From Prevotella sp. (GTDB lineage: Bacteria; Bacteroidota; Bacteroidia; Bacteroidales; Bacteroidaceae), in assembly GCA_017430675.1 (NCBI GenBank), contig JAFRMM010000109.1:1-45709 (forward strand): 45,709 bases of DNA, read 5' to 3'. A program made the translations under genes and the position numbers. The notes under the pieces are model-generated. The model had not been told where the DNA came from. It did not search any database and was given only the letters and a program-made list of their open reading frames with translations. Shown here piece after piece: positions 25,231 through 34,453 of the stretch (its first letter is position 1; each line of letters starts with the position of its first letter).

Positions 25231-26144
25231 AGGTTGACAGCGGTGAGGATGAGGATGGCTCCCGTGATGATGAGGAAGGCGATATTAGTGAGCCTCGTCC
25301 TCGTCAGTGCTATAAAGTGGCCGATAAGCGGACTGGCGGCAATGATTATGATGCGTATCAGCATGTCGTAATGCTGAGGTTGGAGGATCAGGAATGTCAG
25401 GGCGGACAGTCCTATGATGAAGAAACTGTAATACAGTTGACGGGTTCGGATCTTATCAAGGTAACTGGTACGCAGGAAATGAATGCTCCCTATCAGTCCA
25501 AGTATCGCGACCAGTGTCAAAAGCAGCAACTGGGGGGGTGTTAGGGCTTGGTCATACGGTACCTGGAATGATACCAGGTCAGAGAGATGCTGTAGGATGG
25601 GAGTGGGGTTCCCATTTTCCTGCCAGAGTGTCCAGGCTGTCCAGAACCAGTAGGGTGTCAGCAGTCCCAACAATGAGGCAATGAAGGTGCGCCAGCAGAG
25701 GGAATAGACAATGGTCGCCATCATCAGCCAAAAGACAGGGACGAAGAACAGGATGTGGACATCTGCGATGCTTGCGATTCCCAAGAAGAGGAAGGTGTAG
25801 AACGTCCAGCCCGGGGTGGCCTTGTCCTGATAACAGTTGTATAGTGTTGCCAACGATGCGATAAAACATAACTGGATCACGGCTCCTACGACGGATGGGA
25901 AGAGAAAGACGGCGGCAGAAGAAAGCACGATGAAAACCACGGAAACCATACGGCTGTAGATGCGTATCAGCACGTTGAGCCTGTTCAGTTCCACCATCAG
26001 GAAGGAGGCCAGTGCGAAACAAAAGAACTGGATCCACCATTGCTGTTGAACCAGACCTGCCAGAAACCATACGGCGATACTATACAGTATCACCCCTGGC
26101 AGAGTCTTGCGGCTCTCAGCCACTTTGTTCTGGATCCGTTTCAT
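25206..26144 (-). CDS. multi-pass hypothetical membrane protein
   Basis: 312 aa with about nine or ten hydrophobic helices and short loops, starting MKRIQNKVAESRKTLPG. I chose the ATG at 26144 because a longer frame would overlap the end of purD by more than 100 bases in a composition typical of antisense to another gene. It lies 19 bases after the purD stop, and overlaps the YqaA gene by 25 bases. I do not recognise the family. The conserved-looking features are the aromatic loop ATPGWTFYTF and the QWWIQFF segment after the first helix. It probably works in the membrane with no visible catalytic motif. Confidence 0.75.
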   Translation of the reverse strand: MKRIQNKVAESRKTLPGVILYSIAVWFLAGLVQQQWWIQFFCFALASFLMVELNRLNVLIRIYSRMVSVVFIVLSSAAVFLFPSVVGAVIQLCFIASLATLYNCYQDKATPGWTFYTFLFLGIASIADVHILFFVPVFWLMMATIVYSLCWRTFIASLLGLLTPYWFWTAWTLWQENGNPTPILQHLSDLVSFQVPYDQALTPPQLLLLTLVAILGLIGSIHFLRTSYLDKIRTRQLYYSFFIIGLSALTFLILQPQHYDMLIRIIIIAASPLIGHFIALTRTRLTNIAFLIITGAILILTAVNLWISLSHS

Positions 26145-26163
26145 GCCGTCCTTATCTTTCTTC

Positions 26164-27450
26164 TCAGAGGTCGGAACCGATGTCGCGACGGAAATACTTG
26201 TCGGTGAACTGGATTTTCTGGGCTTCCTCGAAAGACTTCTGCAGCGCCTCGGCCTTATCCTTGCCATAGGAAGAGACAGCGATGACACGTCCTCCATTCG
26301 TCACCACCTCACCGTCTTTCAGGGTTGTACCGCTATGGAAGACGATACTGCCCTCCACCTGGTCGATGCCAGAGATGGGATAGCCCTTCTTGTAGGCCTG
26401 AGGATAACCGCCGGAGACCAGCATCACACAGACAGCGGCGCGAGGATCAAACTCGATGCTGCGCTGGTCAAGGTCACCAGCAGCCACACCCTCAAAGAGA
26501 TCGACGATGTCGCTCTTCAGGCGGAGCATCACACTCTCGGTCTCAGGATCACCCATACGACAGTTGTATTCGATGACGTAAGGCTCGGGCTCACCAGTCG
26601 GGGTGTTGGTGCGGTTAATCAATCCGAAGAAGATAAAGCCCTTGTAGTCAATGTCCTCTGCAGCCAGTCCCTTGACGGTAGGTCGGATGATACGGTCTTC
26701 GACCTTCTGCATCCACTCCTTCGTGGCAAAGGGAACGGGGGTTACAGAACCCATACCACCCGTGTTCAGGCCTGTATCGTGCTCGCCAATACGTTTGTAG
26801 TCCTTGGCTTCGGGCAGAATCTTGTAATGCTGACCATCCGTGAGGACAAAGACAGAGCACTCAATACCGCTCATAAACTCCTCGATGACCACCATCGATG
26901 AGGCGTTGCCGAACATACCGCCCAGCATCTCTTTCAGTTCCTTCTTGGCTTCGTCGAGGGTAGGGAGGATGAGTACGCCCTTGCCGGCGCAGAGACCATC
27001 AGCCTTGAGGACATAAGGTGGTTCCAGTGTCTCCAGGAAGGCTAGTCCTTCTAGTAAATGCTCACCGTCGAAGGTCTGGTAACGGGCAGTGGGGATGTTG
27101 TGGCGTTGCATGAAGCCCTTGGCAAAATCCTTCGAACCTTCGAGCACAGCGCCAGCCTTCGAGGGACCGATGACGGGGATGGCCTTGGTGCGGGGATCTG
27201 TCTTCAGTTCGTCGTAGAAGCCCTTTACCAACGGGTCCTCGGGGCCTACGACCACCATGTTGATGCCTTTCTCTACACAGAAGGTCTTGATGGCCTCGAA
27301 GTCGTCAGCCTTCATGGCGACGTTCTCACCGCAGTTGCTGGTGCCGGCGTTACCTGGGGCGATATAGAGTTTCTCACACTTGCTGCTCTGAGCAATCTTC
27401 CATGCCAAGGCGTGTTCACGACCGCCACTTCCTAATAATAATATCTTCAT
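26164..27450 (-). CDS. purD: phosphoribosylamine-glycine ligase (GAR synthetase)
   Basis: 428 aa, normal length. ATP-grasp enzyme for step 2 of purine synthesis: 5-phosphoribosylamine + glycine + ATP gives GAR. The N-terminal [18 protein letters not shown] is the PurD signature. It is followed by the preATP-grasp domain, [11 protein letters not shown] (ATP-binding loop), [20 protein letters not shown] and [11 protein letters not shown] (metal site), then the C-terminal domain with [13 protein letters not shown]. It starts 3 bases after the dipeptidyl-peptidase gene. A purine enzyme between a peptidase and membrane genes is an unusual neighbour set but tight spacing suggests one transcript. 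Confidence 0.97.
   Translation of the reverse strand: MKILLLGSGGREHALAWKIAQSSKCEKLYIAPGNAGTSNCGENVAMKADDFEAIKTFCVEKGINMVVVGPEDPLVKGFYDELKTDPRTKAIPVIGPSKAGAVLEGSKDFAKGFMQRHNIPTARYQTFDGEHLLEGLAFLETLEPPYVLKADGLCAGKGVLILPTLDEAKKELKEMLGGMFGNASSMVVIEEFMSGIECSVFVLTDGQHYKILPEAKDYKRIGEHDTGLNTGGMGSVTPVPFATKEWMQKVEDRIIRPTVKGLAAEDIDYKGFIFFGLINRTNTPTGEPEPYVIEYNCRMGDPETESVMLRLKSDIVDLFEGVAAGDLDQRSIEFDPRAAVCVMLVSGGYPQAYKKGYPISGIDQVEGSIVFHSGTTLKDGEVVTNGGRVIAVSSYGKDKAEALQKSFEEAQKIQFTDKYFRRDIGSDL
27042..27054. repeat. two CTAG words 9 bp apart inside purD
   Basis: CTAG at 27042 and 27051, in frame; the coding strand reads CTA GAA GGA CTA GCC. The shortest member of the phased CTAG clusters in this window, and could be chance on its own. 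Confidence 0.45.
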
Positions 27451-27453
27451 ATC

Positions 27454-29616
27454 TTACTTTAAATAATCTTCAAAATACTGGGTGATGCGTTCATGCAGAT
27501 GGACACTGGCATGACCACGCATGTTATGCTCCTCACCGGGATAGGCAAAGAAGTCTGGCTGTGTACCTGCTTTGACACAGGCATCGAGGAACGACAGACA
27601 ATGCTGTGGCACGACCGTATTGTCGTTATAGCCAGTGATAATCTGCAGTTTACCCTTCAGGTTCTTGGCCTTACTGATGAGGCTGCACTTGGCGTAACCC
27701 TCGGGGTTATCCTGGGGCGTGCCCATATAACGCTCGCCGTACATCACCTCGTACCACTTCCAGTCGATGACAGGGCCGCCGGCCACACCCACCTTGAACA
27801 CGTCAGGGTAGTTGGTCATCAGCGAGATAGTCATGAAACCACCGTAACTCCAACCATGGACACCCAACCGGCCCATATCGACGTAGGGTAGGGTACGCAG
27901 GAACTCTACACCCTTCATCTGATCCTGCATCTCGATTTGACCCAGTTGGTGGAAAGTGACTTGTTCGAAGTCACGACCGCGATTCTCCGAGCCGCGGTTG
28001 TCAAGGATGAAGAACACATAGCCTTTCTGTGCCATATAAGTCTCCCATGAGCGACTATACCAATGCCAGGATGCCTCGATATTATGGGCATGGGGACCAC
28101 CATAGACATAAACGACCGTCGGATATTTCTTGTTAGGGTCGAAGTCATAGGGTTTCACCATCCTATAGTAAAGGTCAGTCGTACCGTCGGCAGCCTTGAT
28201 ACTGCCTGATTCGAAGATGGGCTGCTGGTAACCCTGCCAGGGGTCAGCGGCTCGCAGCAGTTCGTAACTCTTGCCCTTAGTGGTGCTGGCCACCTCTATC
28301 ACACGGGGTATCTCGGGTGCGGAATACTTATAACAAATCTGCAGTCCTGAAGCCGACAGACTGGCACTTTGGACACTGCCAATGCCGTGGTCTAAAGGTG
28401 TGCGCTTACCTGTCTTCACATTCATAGCGTAAAGATTAGACTGTAATGGGTGTTTCTCATTAGAGATATAAATGATGCTCTGGCTCTTCTTATTGAAGCC
28501 CTCTACGGAGAGAACCACCCACGGACCGTGGGTCAGTTGTTTCTGTTCCTGACCATTGACATCGAAGAGATACAGATGATTGTAGCCGTCTTTCTGACTC
28601 TGCAGGATGAATTTGGTGTCATCCCAAGGTAGGAACTGAATGGGATGCATCGGTTCCACATATTTGTCGGATGTCTCGCGATATAGTTCTGATATCTTCT
28701 CCCCCGTCGTGGCGTTGTAACTTACCAGACGGCAGTCGTTCTGCTTGCGATTCAACTCGAACATATAGACCGTCTTGCTGTCAGGACTCCAAGCAATATT
28801 CGTGAAGTAACGGTCAGTAGGATCGCCAGCCTGCAGATAGATGGTCTTATCGGTCTGCAGGTCATAGACACCCACTGTCACCTTATGTGAAGTCATACCT
28901 GCCATCGGGTATTTGTCGGGTTCGTAGGCAGCCTCCCGTGGGAAGATATCTACCTGCGGGTAGTCTGTCACCATGCTCTGGTCCATGCGGTAGAAAGCCA
29001 GACGCTGACCGTCAGGACTCCAGAACGTACCTTTCTCGATGCCGAACTCATTACGGTGGACAGCCTGTCCATAGACAATCTCACGCGAACCGTCCGTCGT
29101 GAGTTGATGTTCCTGGTCCTGGGCGCCCCTCACATACAACTGCCAGTCCTTAGTATAGGCGATGGCCTGTGACTGCTTGTTCCAGTCTTGGTTGTCGGAG
29201 CCTTGTATGTGCAGAATCTGTTCCGTCTGGTGGGTCTTAAAGTCATACAACACCTGTATGGTATCGTTACTTAACTTCACAAGGGATTTGTCTGCATAGG
29301 GGTAAGTCGCGTTGTAGGCGCTGTGCATCCTGGAACTTTCCCCCAAAAGGGTAGCGTTTACCTCATCAAGCGTAAACAACGGTTCCTTTTGCCTGTTCTT
29401 GTCAATGGTTCCTCCCTGTTCGGCATCCTGATACATCAGTTGTTCGCCCCACCAGACGAGAAACTCGTTCTCAGGCAGCATTCGACGATAGTTCGTGCCG
29501 CCGAAGTTCAGGTCTTCAAGGGTGAAAAGTTTATCTTGAGATGTCATGGTCTGGGGTGCTAGGGGTGCTAGCCATGCTAGTAATGCTAGCCGTGCTAGAT
29601 TCTTATTCCTCATCAT
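27454..29616 (-). CDS. S9 family dipeptidyl-peptidase (DPP IV-like)
   Basis: 720 aa exported serine peptidase that removes N-terminal dipeptides. A signal peptide (first 20 or so residues, core LARLALLAWLAPLAPQ) is followed by a DPP IV N-terminal beta-propeller (about 80-480) and an alpha/beta hydrolase domain. The catalytic Ser is in GWSYGG (Ser590), Asp in GYNDNTV and His in EEHNMRG; the substrate-binding region includes DNRGSENRGRDFE. All triad parts are present. Its start overlaps the end of the rlmL-like gene by 14 bases (MM start within TTATTCCTCATCAT), and it ends 3 bases before purD. The signal-peptide core is encoded by a 9-bp CTAGCANNN tandem repeat. Confidence 0.95.
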   Translation of the reverse strand: MMRNKNLARLALLAWLAPLAPQTMTSQDKLFTLEDLNFGGTNYRRMLPENEFLVWWGEQLMYQDAEQGGTIDKNRQKEPLFTLDEVNATLLGESSRMHSAYNATYPYADKSLVKLSNDTIQVLYDFKTHQTEQILHIQGSDNQDWNKQSQAIAYTKDWQLYVRGAQDQEHQLTTDGSREIVYGQAVHRNEFGIEKGTFWSPDGQRLAFYRMDQSMVTDYPQVDIFPREAAYEPDKYPMAGMTSHKVTVGVYDLQTDKTIYLQAGDPTDRYFTNIAWSPDSKTVYMFELNRKQNDCRLVSYNATTGEKISELYRETSDKYVEPMHPIQFLPWDDTKFILQSQKDGYNHLYLFDVNGQEQKQLTHGPWVVLSVEGFNKKSQSIIYISNEKHPLQSNLYAMNVKTGKRTPLDHGIGSVQSASLSASGLQICYKYSAPEIPRVIEVASTTKGKSYELLRAADPWQGYQQPIFESGSIKAADGTTDLYYRMVKPYDFDPNKKYPTVVYVYGGPHAHNIEASWHWYSRSWETYMAQKGYVFFILDNRGSENRGRDFEQVTFHQLGQIEMQDQMKGVEFLRTLPYVDMGRLGVHGWSYGGFMTISLMTNYPDVFKVGVAGGPVIDWKWYEVMYGERYMGTPQDNPEGYAKCSLISKAKNLKGKLQIITGYNDNTVVPQHCLSFLDACVKAGTQPDFFAYPGEEHNMRGHASVHLHERITQYFEDYLK
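29559..29598. repeat. five CTAG words at 9-bp spacing encoding a signal peptide core
   Basis: CTAG at 29559, 29568, 29577, 29586 and 29595. On the coding strand the unit is CTAGCANNN, giving Leu-Ala-X five times (X = Arg, Leu, Trp, Pro, Pro). It is the hydrophobic core of the dipeptidyl-peptidase signal peptide. Confidence 0.9.
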
Positions 29617-31162
29617 CGTTGAATGTTTTTTTATTCCTACTCATATCCCTGCCTCTGCCGAAATCCTTGCCTTTGGCAAAGTTGCGTCCCTTCCCGCTGC
29701 GGTCGAAACGCTCGTGACCGCCGCGGTTCTTACCCTGCGGGCGTCCCTCGGTTGAGCGAGGTCCTCTCTTATAGCCATTCCTACGCTCGTCCCAGTCTTC
29801 GCGATTCCTACGTTCACCTCTTTCTTCACGTCCCCTATGCTCTCTTTTCTCGTCCTGCTTCAAATCGTGGTGATGGAAGGTGAATGAACGGATGTCGGCC
29901 TCCTCGTTCTGCTCCGTCTCTTCCAGACGCTGTTTGAACTCGCGGTTTTTCTTGAAACGGTGTTTCTCGGCCATCTGACGCTTTTCATCCTCCGTCTTGA
30001 CGATGCCGCCCTCGGAACGGAAGTCCTTTAACTTGCCGTCAAACATCTGATATTTGCGGAATTCGCATTCTAAGGAACCGTTGAAGAGGGGAATCTTGAT
30101 GCTGGGTTTCAGGCCGATCTGGTCGAAACACTCCTCGCGGTAAGAGAGCACCCATGCATCGTTACCCTTGAACTGGTGCTTCAGCCTCTCTCCAATCATC
30201 CTGTAGGTACCCAGAAGGTCGGGCGTGGAGATACGTTCGCCGTATGGCGGATTGGTAATCATGATGCTCTTCGCCTCAGGCTGGGTGAAGTCCTTGAAGT
30301 CCTGTTGCCTGACGGTGATGTCACTGCTCAGTCCGGCAGCCTTCACGTTCATCAGCGCCGTGTTCACTGCCTTGATGTCGATGTCATAGCCATAGATGTG
30401 ATGATTGAACTCGCGCTCCTGACTGTCGTCATTGTAGATCTGGTCAAAGAGGTCGGCATCGAAGTCGGGCCATTTCTCAAAGGCATATTCCTTGCGGAAC
30501 AGACCCGGTGCCATATTCTTTGCAATGAGTGCCGCCTCGATGAGTAGGGTGCCAGAGCCGCACATGGGATCGATGAAGTCCGTGTCGCCTTGCCAACCCG
30601 ACATCAGGATCATGCCAGCGGCCAGTACCTCGTTCAACGGTGCTTCGACGCTCTCGTGACGATAACCACGGCGGTGAAGGGACTCACCGCTGGAGTCGAG
30701 GCTCAGCGTACACTGGTCCTCGGCGATGTGCATATTCAGTCGGATGTCGGGGTTGGCGACGGAAATGTTCGGCCGCTTGCCCGTCTTCTCGCGGAACTGA
30801 TCGACGATGGCATCCTTCACCTTATAAGAAACGAACTTGGAGTGGCGAAACTCTTCGGAGAACACCACGGCATCCACGGCAAAGGTCTTGTCCGTTCCTA
30901 AATAGTCTGTCCAGTCGATTTTCTTGATTTCCTCATAAACTTCATCCGCGCTCTTAGCCTTGAAATGGCGGATGGGTTTCAATATCCGGATAGCGGTGTG
31001 TAACTGGAAATTAGCGCGATACATGGTTTCCTTGTTGCCTGTAAACGAAACCATCCGTCGGCCTTCCTTCACATCATTAGCCCCCAATTGGGTCAGTTCT
31101 TTCGCCAGTACAGGTTCCAGTCCCATAAACGTTTTGGCGATCAATTCGAATTTCTGTTCCAT
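29603..31162 (-). CDS. rlmL: THUMP-domain SAM-dependent rRNA guanine-N2 methyltransferase (RlmL-like)
   Basis: 519 aa. Family members methylate guanine N2 in 23S rRNA (RlmL, G2445). An N-terminal ferredoxin-like/THUMP domain (FELIAKTFMGLEPVLAKEL, RPNISVANPDIRLNMHI) precedes a Rossmann methyltransferase domain with DPMCGSGTLLIEAAL (SAM site) and TNPPYGER (catalytic NPPY). The ATG at 31162 was chosen because it gives the family-typical start and leaves the promoter at 31203-31210 upstream. From about residue 385 to the end the protein is very Arg/Gly/Asp/Glu-rich and low in complexity, an extension beyond the usual fold. The last 14 bases overlap the next gene. First gene of the leftward operon. 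Confidence 0.9.
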   Translation of the reverse strand: MEQKFELIAKTFMGLEPVLAKELTQLGANDVKEGRRMVSFTGNKETMYRANFQLHTAIRILKPIRHFKAKSADEVYEEIKKIDWTDYLGTDKTFAVDAVVFSEEFRHSKFVSYKVKDAIVDQFREKTGKRPNISVANPDIRLNMHIAEDQCTLSLDSSGESLHRRGYRHESVEAPLNEVLAAGMILMSGWQGDTDFIDPMCGSGTLLIEAALIAKNMAPGLFRKEYAFEKWPDFDADLFDQIYNDDSQEREFNHHIYGYDIDIKAVNTALMNVKAAGLSSDITVRQQDFKDFTQPEAKSIMITNPPYGERISTPDLLGTYRMIGERLKHQFKGNDAWVLSYREECFDQIGLKPSIKIPLFNGSLECEFRKYQMFDGKLKDFRSEGGIVKTEDEKRQMAEKHRFKKNREFKQRLEETEQNEEADIRSFTFHHHDLKQDEKREHRGREERGERRNREDWDERRNGYKRGPRSTEGRPQGKNRGGHERFDRSGKGRNFAKGKDFGRGRDMSRNKKTFNDDEE

Positions 31163-31202
31163 TATTATTAGCAAATTGAGCAATTCTGTAGAATTGCGTG
31201 TG

Positions 31203-31210
31203 CAAAGTTA
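31203..31210 (-). promoter_or_regulatory. Bacteroidota -7 element TAACTTTG (minus)
   Basis: Reads TAACTTTG on the minus strand, 40 bases upstream of the rlmL-like ATG. Probable promoter for the rlmL/dpp/purD/membrane/yqaA operon. It is divergent from the kinase promoter about 110 bases away. Confidence 0.6.
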
Positions 31211-31290
31211 ATGGAAGTTCACGGAAAAACACCTTTTTTATCTGTTAATCTAATAAAAATCTGTGGTTTTTGCTAAAAATTGTGCATAAA

Positions 31291-31323
31291 TTGCGCCTGT
31301 TTCGGAGAAAATATGTACTTTTG
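31291..31323 (+). promoter_or_regulatory. promoter TTG-N22-TACTTTTG
   Basis: TACTTTTG (31316-31323) matches the -7 consensus, with TTG at 31291 as a loosely spaced -33 candidate. Transcription would begin near 31330, so the kinase must start at the ATG of 31343 or later. Confidence 0.55.
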
Positions 31324-31342
31324 CGAAAGTTACAGAAAGATA

Positions 31343-32593
31343 ATGCTTGGATTATTGCTATATTCTCAGTCAGATAATCCCTTTATGATTCATTTCATCT
31401 GGGGGGTGGGCTTGTTGCTGCTGATAGGTCTTGTTGCCTCTCTTTATATTCAGCGCCGCACGGGTCTCAGACTGAAAAGTGAGTTGGCGGAGTTGGAGAA
31501 GGTGAAGGAAGGGAATGTGGAATATGAGTTCATCCTGAAGGCCATGAAACTCTGTACCTGGCATATTGATCCTAAAAATCATACTATTACCATTGATAAT
31601 GACTTCCGCGAGAGTCAGGACAACTATGTTTTGCTGCCCGGAACTCATCTGGCCATGTTGTCTGAGATGATAGCAAAGTCAGATGCCCAGCGCGTGATGA
31701 CGGCTATCGACGATATCTGCATGGGGCGTAGCAATACATATCATCAGCAGTATCAGGTCAGGTCGGGGCATACGGGCATGACCTACTGGGAGGAGAGTTA
31801 TGCGACGATTGCCAGCCGTGATGCCGATGGGAATCCCGCTAAGATAGTGGGAACATCCATGCGTATTGACAGCCGGAAGAAGATGGAGGCAGACCTGATC
31901 AACGCCCGTAATAGGGCCGAGGAGAGCGACCGTCTAAAGACGGCCTTCCTGGCGAATATGGGTCATGAGATCCGGACGCCTCTTAATGCGATTGTTGGCT
32001 TTGCCGACCTGTTGCCTGTGGTTGAAAACGCGGAGGATCGCAATCAACTGATCAATGAGATACAACTTAACAACCGCAAACTGCTACGCATTATTGATGG
32101 TCTTGTAAGCATGTCTAAGATTGAGGCTGAGGCCAAGAACCTTGTCAAGATGCAGACGGATCTCGTACCGCTCCTGAATGAGACCGTTAAGAATCATTCT
32201 GCTATGGTCGATCCCCAAAATATTATCCTGGCCACGCAGTTCCCCTATTCGCAGTTGATGATGAATACCGATGTCGGAAAACTGAGCGAGACCATCGACC
32301 ACCTGATGCAGAACGCTGTGAAGTTCACAGAGAAAGGACGTATCACGCTCGGCTTCGACCTTCAGGAAGGAGATCATGTGCGTATATGGGTGAAAGATAC
32401 GGGTAAGGGTATCCCCGAGGAGGATCAGAAGAAGATCTTCGAACGTTTCGTCAAACTCGACGAGTATATCCCGGGAACAGGTCTTGGCCTGTCTGTTGCC
32501 AAGTCCCATGTAGAGAGTCTGGGAGGAACGATCGGAGTGGATTCTCATCTGGGCGAGGGCTCTACCTTCTGGATAGATCTGCCGCTGACTTGA
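31343..32593 (+). CDS. membrane sensor histidine kinase
   Basis: 416 aa. One N-terminal membrane helix (about residues 15-35), a coiled segment, a PAS-like sensing domain (about 55-175), HisKA with FLANMGHEIRTPLNAIVGF (phospho-acceptor His208), and a HATPase_c domain with N box MQNAVKFTEKG, G1 DTGKGIPEED, F box FERFVKL and G2 GTGLGLS. All are intact, so it should be an active kinase. The ATG at 31343 follows the promoter; a second ATG at 31385 is possible. There is no response regulator next to it, so it may pair with a distant PorX-like partner. It lies directly upstream of the T9SS genes, so control of secretion is plausible, as by PorY in Porphyromonas (inference). Confidence 0.88.
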   Translation: MLGLLLYSQSDNPFMIHFIWGVGLLLLIGLVASLYIQRRTGLRLKSELAELEKVKEGNVEYEFILKAMKLCTWHIDPKNHTITIDNDFRESQDNYVLLPGTHLAMLSEMIAKSDAQRVMTAIDDICMGRSNTYHQQYQVRSGHTGMTYWEESYATIASRDADGNPAKIVGTSMRIDSRKKMEADLINARNRAEESDRLKTAFLANMGHEIRTPLNAIVGFADLLPVVENAEDRNQLINEIQLNNRKLLRIIDGLVSMSKIEAEAKNLVKMQTDLVPLLNETVKNHSAMVDPQNIILATQFPYSQLMMNTDVGKLSETIDHLMQNAVKFTEKGRITLGFDLQEGDHVRIWVKDTGKGIPEEDQKKIFERFVKLDEYIPGTGLGLSVAKSHVESLGGTIGVDSHLGEGSTFWIDLPLT

Positions 32594-32682
32594 TGGTTGG
32601 CGAATTTTCTTTTGAGTGTTTGCAACTTACCTGGTTTATTTCCCGTCTAATAGACAGGAAGTAAAACCAAAAAGAAAACAAT

Positions 32683-33459
32683 ATGAATACAAGGAAATTG
32701 CTAGGTAGTGTGTTATTGTTGACTGTGTCAATGATAACGGTGTCGTGTATCCACACAGGAAGTGTGGTGGAGAGTTTCAGTGATGAGCGGATAACGGAAA
32801 CCCGCCCACTGACTGGTTTTGAGAAGATCGAGATCAATGGTTCGCCAACGGTCTATTACACACAGGCAGATACGTTCTCCGTGGTTGTGGAGGGATCAGC
32901 CAAGGGCGTCGAAAATATCCTGACGGAAGTGACAGGAGGCACGCTCTCCATCCGTAACCGTGGGAAGATGGGTGTGGTGAACATCGTGTTCAACGAAAAC
33001 GATGAGGCCACTGTCCATGTCTCTTCTCCTGATATGATAGGTGTGACGCTTAACGGCTCCGGCGACTTCATCAGTAACGGACGGATTGATAGCGACAATA
33101 TGGCTGTCACACTGAAAGGCTCTGGTGACATTGACATCAAGGATCTGATCTGTGACCGTTGCCAGGTGGAACTGATCGGCTCTGGTGACATAGACTTGAA
33201 GCGTGTGGAGACCAAGGACATGACGACCACCCTCGTTGGTTCTGGTGACATTGACCTTCATTTGTGGAACACCCTTGAAACACGATTATACCTGAAAGGC
33301 TCTGGCGACATCGATGCGGACTTCTCACAGGGATGTCAGTCTGTCCAATGTGAGTTACGAGGCTCTGGCGACATCAGCCTCAGTGGCAAGGTGATGCATC
33401 TCTCCCAGCAGACGAGCGGCTCGGGTGACGTGAACATTGGAAAACTGACCGTACAATAA
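32683..33459 (+). CDS. DUF2807 (head GIN) family lipoprotein
   Basis: 258 aa. Lipobox VSMITVSC at residues 16-23 gives a lipid-anchored envelope protein. The body is a DUF2807 beta-helix of seven GSGD-type turns (GSGDF or GSGDI/V about every 19-21 residues, spaced 57-63 bases apart). The family is common in Bacteroidota, function unknown; some are called putative autotransporter adhesins. It sits between the kinase and porP, 89 bases after the former and 2 bases before the latter's open frame. The DNA repeat is a protein repeat with silent changes and not a CRISPR array. Confidence 0.88.
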   Translation: MNTRKLLGSVLLLTVSMITVSCIHTGSVVESFSDERITETRPLTGFEKIEINGSPTVYYTQADTFSVVVEGSAKGVENILTEVTGGTLSIRNRGKMGVVNIVFNENDEATVHVSSPDMIGVTLNGSGDFISNGRIDSDNMAVTLKGSGDIDIKDLICDRCQVELIGSGDIDLKRVETKDMTTTLVGSGDIDLHLWNTLETRLYLKGSGDIDADFSQGCQSVQCELRGSGDISLSGKVMHLSQQTSGSGDVNIGKLTVQ

Positions 33460-33461
33460 AT

Positions 33462-34421
33462 TTGCTGCAATTACGTTATTATGAGGTGTTGAGACGTCTG
33501 CCCATAATAACGGTGTTGGTCCTGGTCACCTTGGTGGCCAGGGCGCAGTATGATGTGTCCTTCAGCCATTACTGGGCGATGGAACCCTCGTTTAACCCTG
33601 CGGCTGTGGGCAAGGAGTCGAAGTTGAACATCGCAGCAGCATACGCCCTGCAGATGGCTGGTTTCGAGCATAACCCGAACACAATGTACGCTGCTGCCGA
33701 CATGCCTTTCTATGCCCTGAAGTCCTACCATGGGGCAGGTGTCCAGTTTATCAACGATAACATCGGTCTCTTTTCCCATAAGCGTCTCGCTCTGCAATAT
33801 GCCTACCAGCCTCAGTTGCTGGGTGGAAAAATGAGTCTTGGTATCCAGTTAGGTATGTTGAGCGAAAACTTTGACGGATCAAAACTGGAACTAGAGGACT
33901 CCAATGACCCCGCTTTCACCAGTTCCTCCGTCAATGGAACAGGCTTCGACATCTCGGTAGGAGTCTATTACAAGCGCCGTAACTGGTATGCGGGTGTCTC
34001 TGCGCTACACCTGAATTCTCCCCGTGTGGAACTTGGAGAAAAGAACGAACTGAACGTGGCGGCCACTTATTATTTGACGGGCGGATACAATATTCGGCTG
34101 AAAAATCCGTTTTTATCCATACACACCTCTGTATTGGGGAGGACTGACGGTGTCGCCTATCGTGGGGATATTTCCGGACGTCTGATCTATACACATGAGA
34201 AAAGGGTGATGTATGCAGGTCTGTCTTATAGTCCGACAAATTCTGTGACGATTCAGTTGGGTGGTAACATCCGCGGCATCAGGGTAGGGTACAGTTATGA
34301 GGTCTATACCTCTGCCATTAGCATAGGCAATGGAAGTCACGAACTGTTCGTGGGTTATCAGACGGAACTGAACCTTTATAAGAAAGGCCGCAACCTGCAT
34401 AAGAGCGTGAGAATCTTGTAA
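33462..34421 (+). CDS. porP: PorP/SprF family type IX secretion outer-membrane protein
   Basis: About 319 aa. Outer-membrane beta-barrel of the PorP/SprF family; in the T9SS it links the trans-envelope PorK/N ring to the cell surface. The signal peptide ends LVARAQ, then YDVSFSHYWAMEPSFNPAAVG, which is typical PorP. Many aromatic, Gly-spaced strands follow. The start is uncertain: TTG at 33462, GTG at 33486 or TTG at 33489 are all in frame and none is ATG; the shorter ones give a better signal peptide. It lies directly before porK as in known T9SS loci. The end is followed by an A-rich repeat that starts at the stop codon. Confidence 0.9.
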   Translation: MLQLRYYEVLRRLPIITVLVLVTLVARAQYDVSFSHYWAMEPSFNPAAVGKESKLNIAAAYALQMAGFEHNPNTMYAAADMPFYALKSYHGAGVQFINDNIGLFSHKRLALQYAYQPQLLGGKMSLGIQLGMLSENFDGSKLELEDSNDPAFTSSSVNGTGFDISVGVYYKRRNWYAGVSALHLNSPRVELGEKNELNVAATYYLTGGYNIRLKNPFLSIHTSVLGRTDGVAYRGDISGRLIYTHEKRVMYAGLSYSPTNSVTIQLGGNIRGIRVGYSYEVYTSAISIGNGSHELFVGYQTELNLYKKGRNLHKSVRIL

Positions 34422-34446
34422 AGTAAAAAAGGAAAAAAGTAAATAA
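34419..34446 (+). repeat. A-rich short repeat at the porP/porK junction
   Basis: AAGTAAAAAAGGAAAAAAGT starts at the porP stop codon and is roughly complementary to the TTACCTTTTTACCTTT repeat (34508-34540) inside the porK signal peptide. The porK ATG lies between. Pairing is imperfect, with bulges. Confidence 0.5.
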
Positions 34447-34453
34447 CGAAAAT

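Noticed and set aside
26145..26297. Longer start for the membrane protein at 25206.
   Set aside because: It would overlap the end of purD by over 130 bases with Ser/Arg-rich antisense-like text.
33055..33435. Regular 57-63 base repeat that could be taken for CRISPR or a minisatellite.
   Set aside because: It encodes GSGD beta-helix turns of DUF2807, with silent changes and no constant spacer/repeat split.
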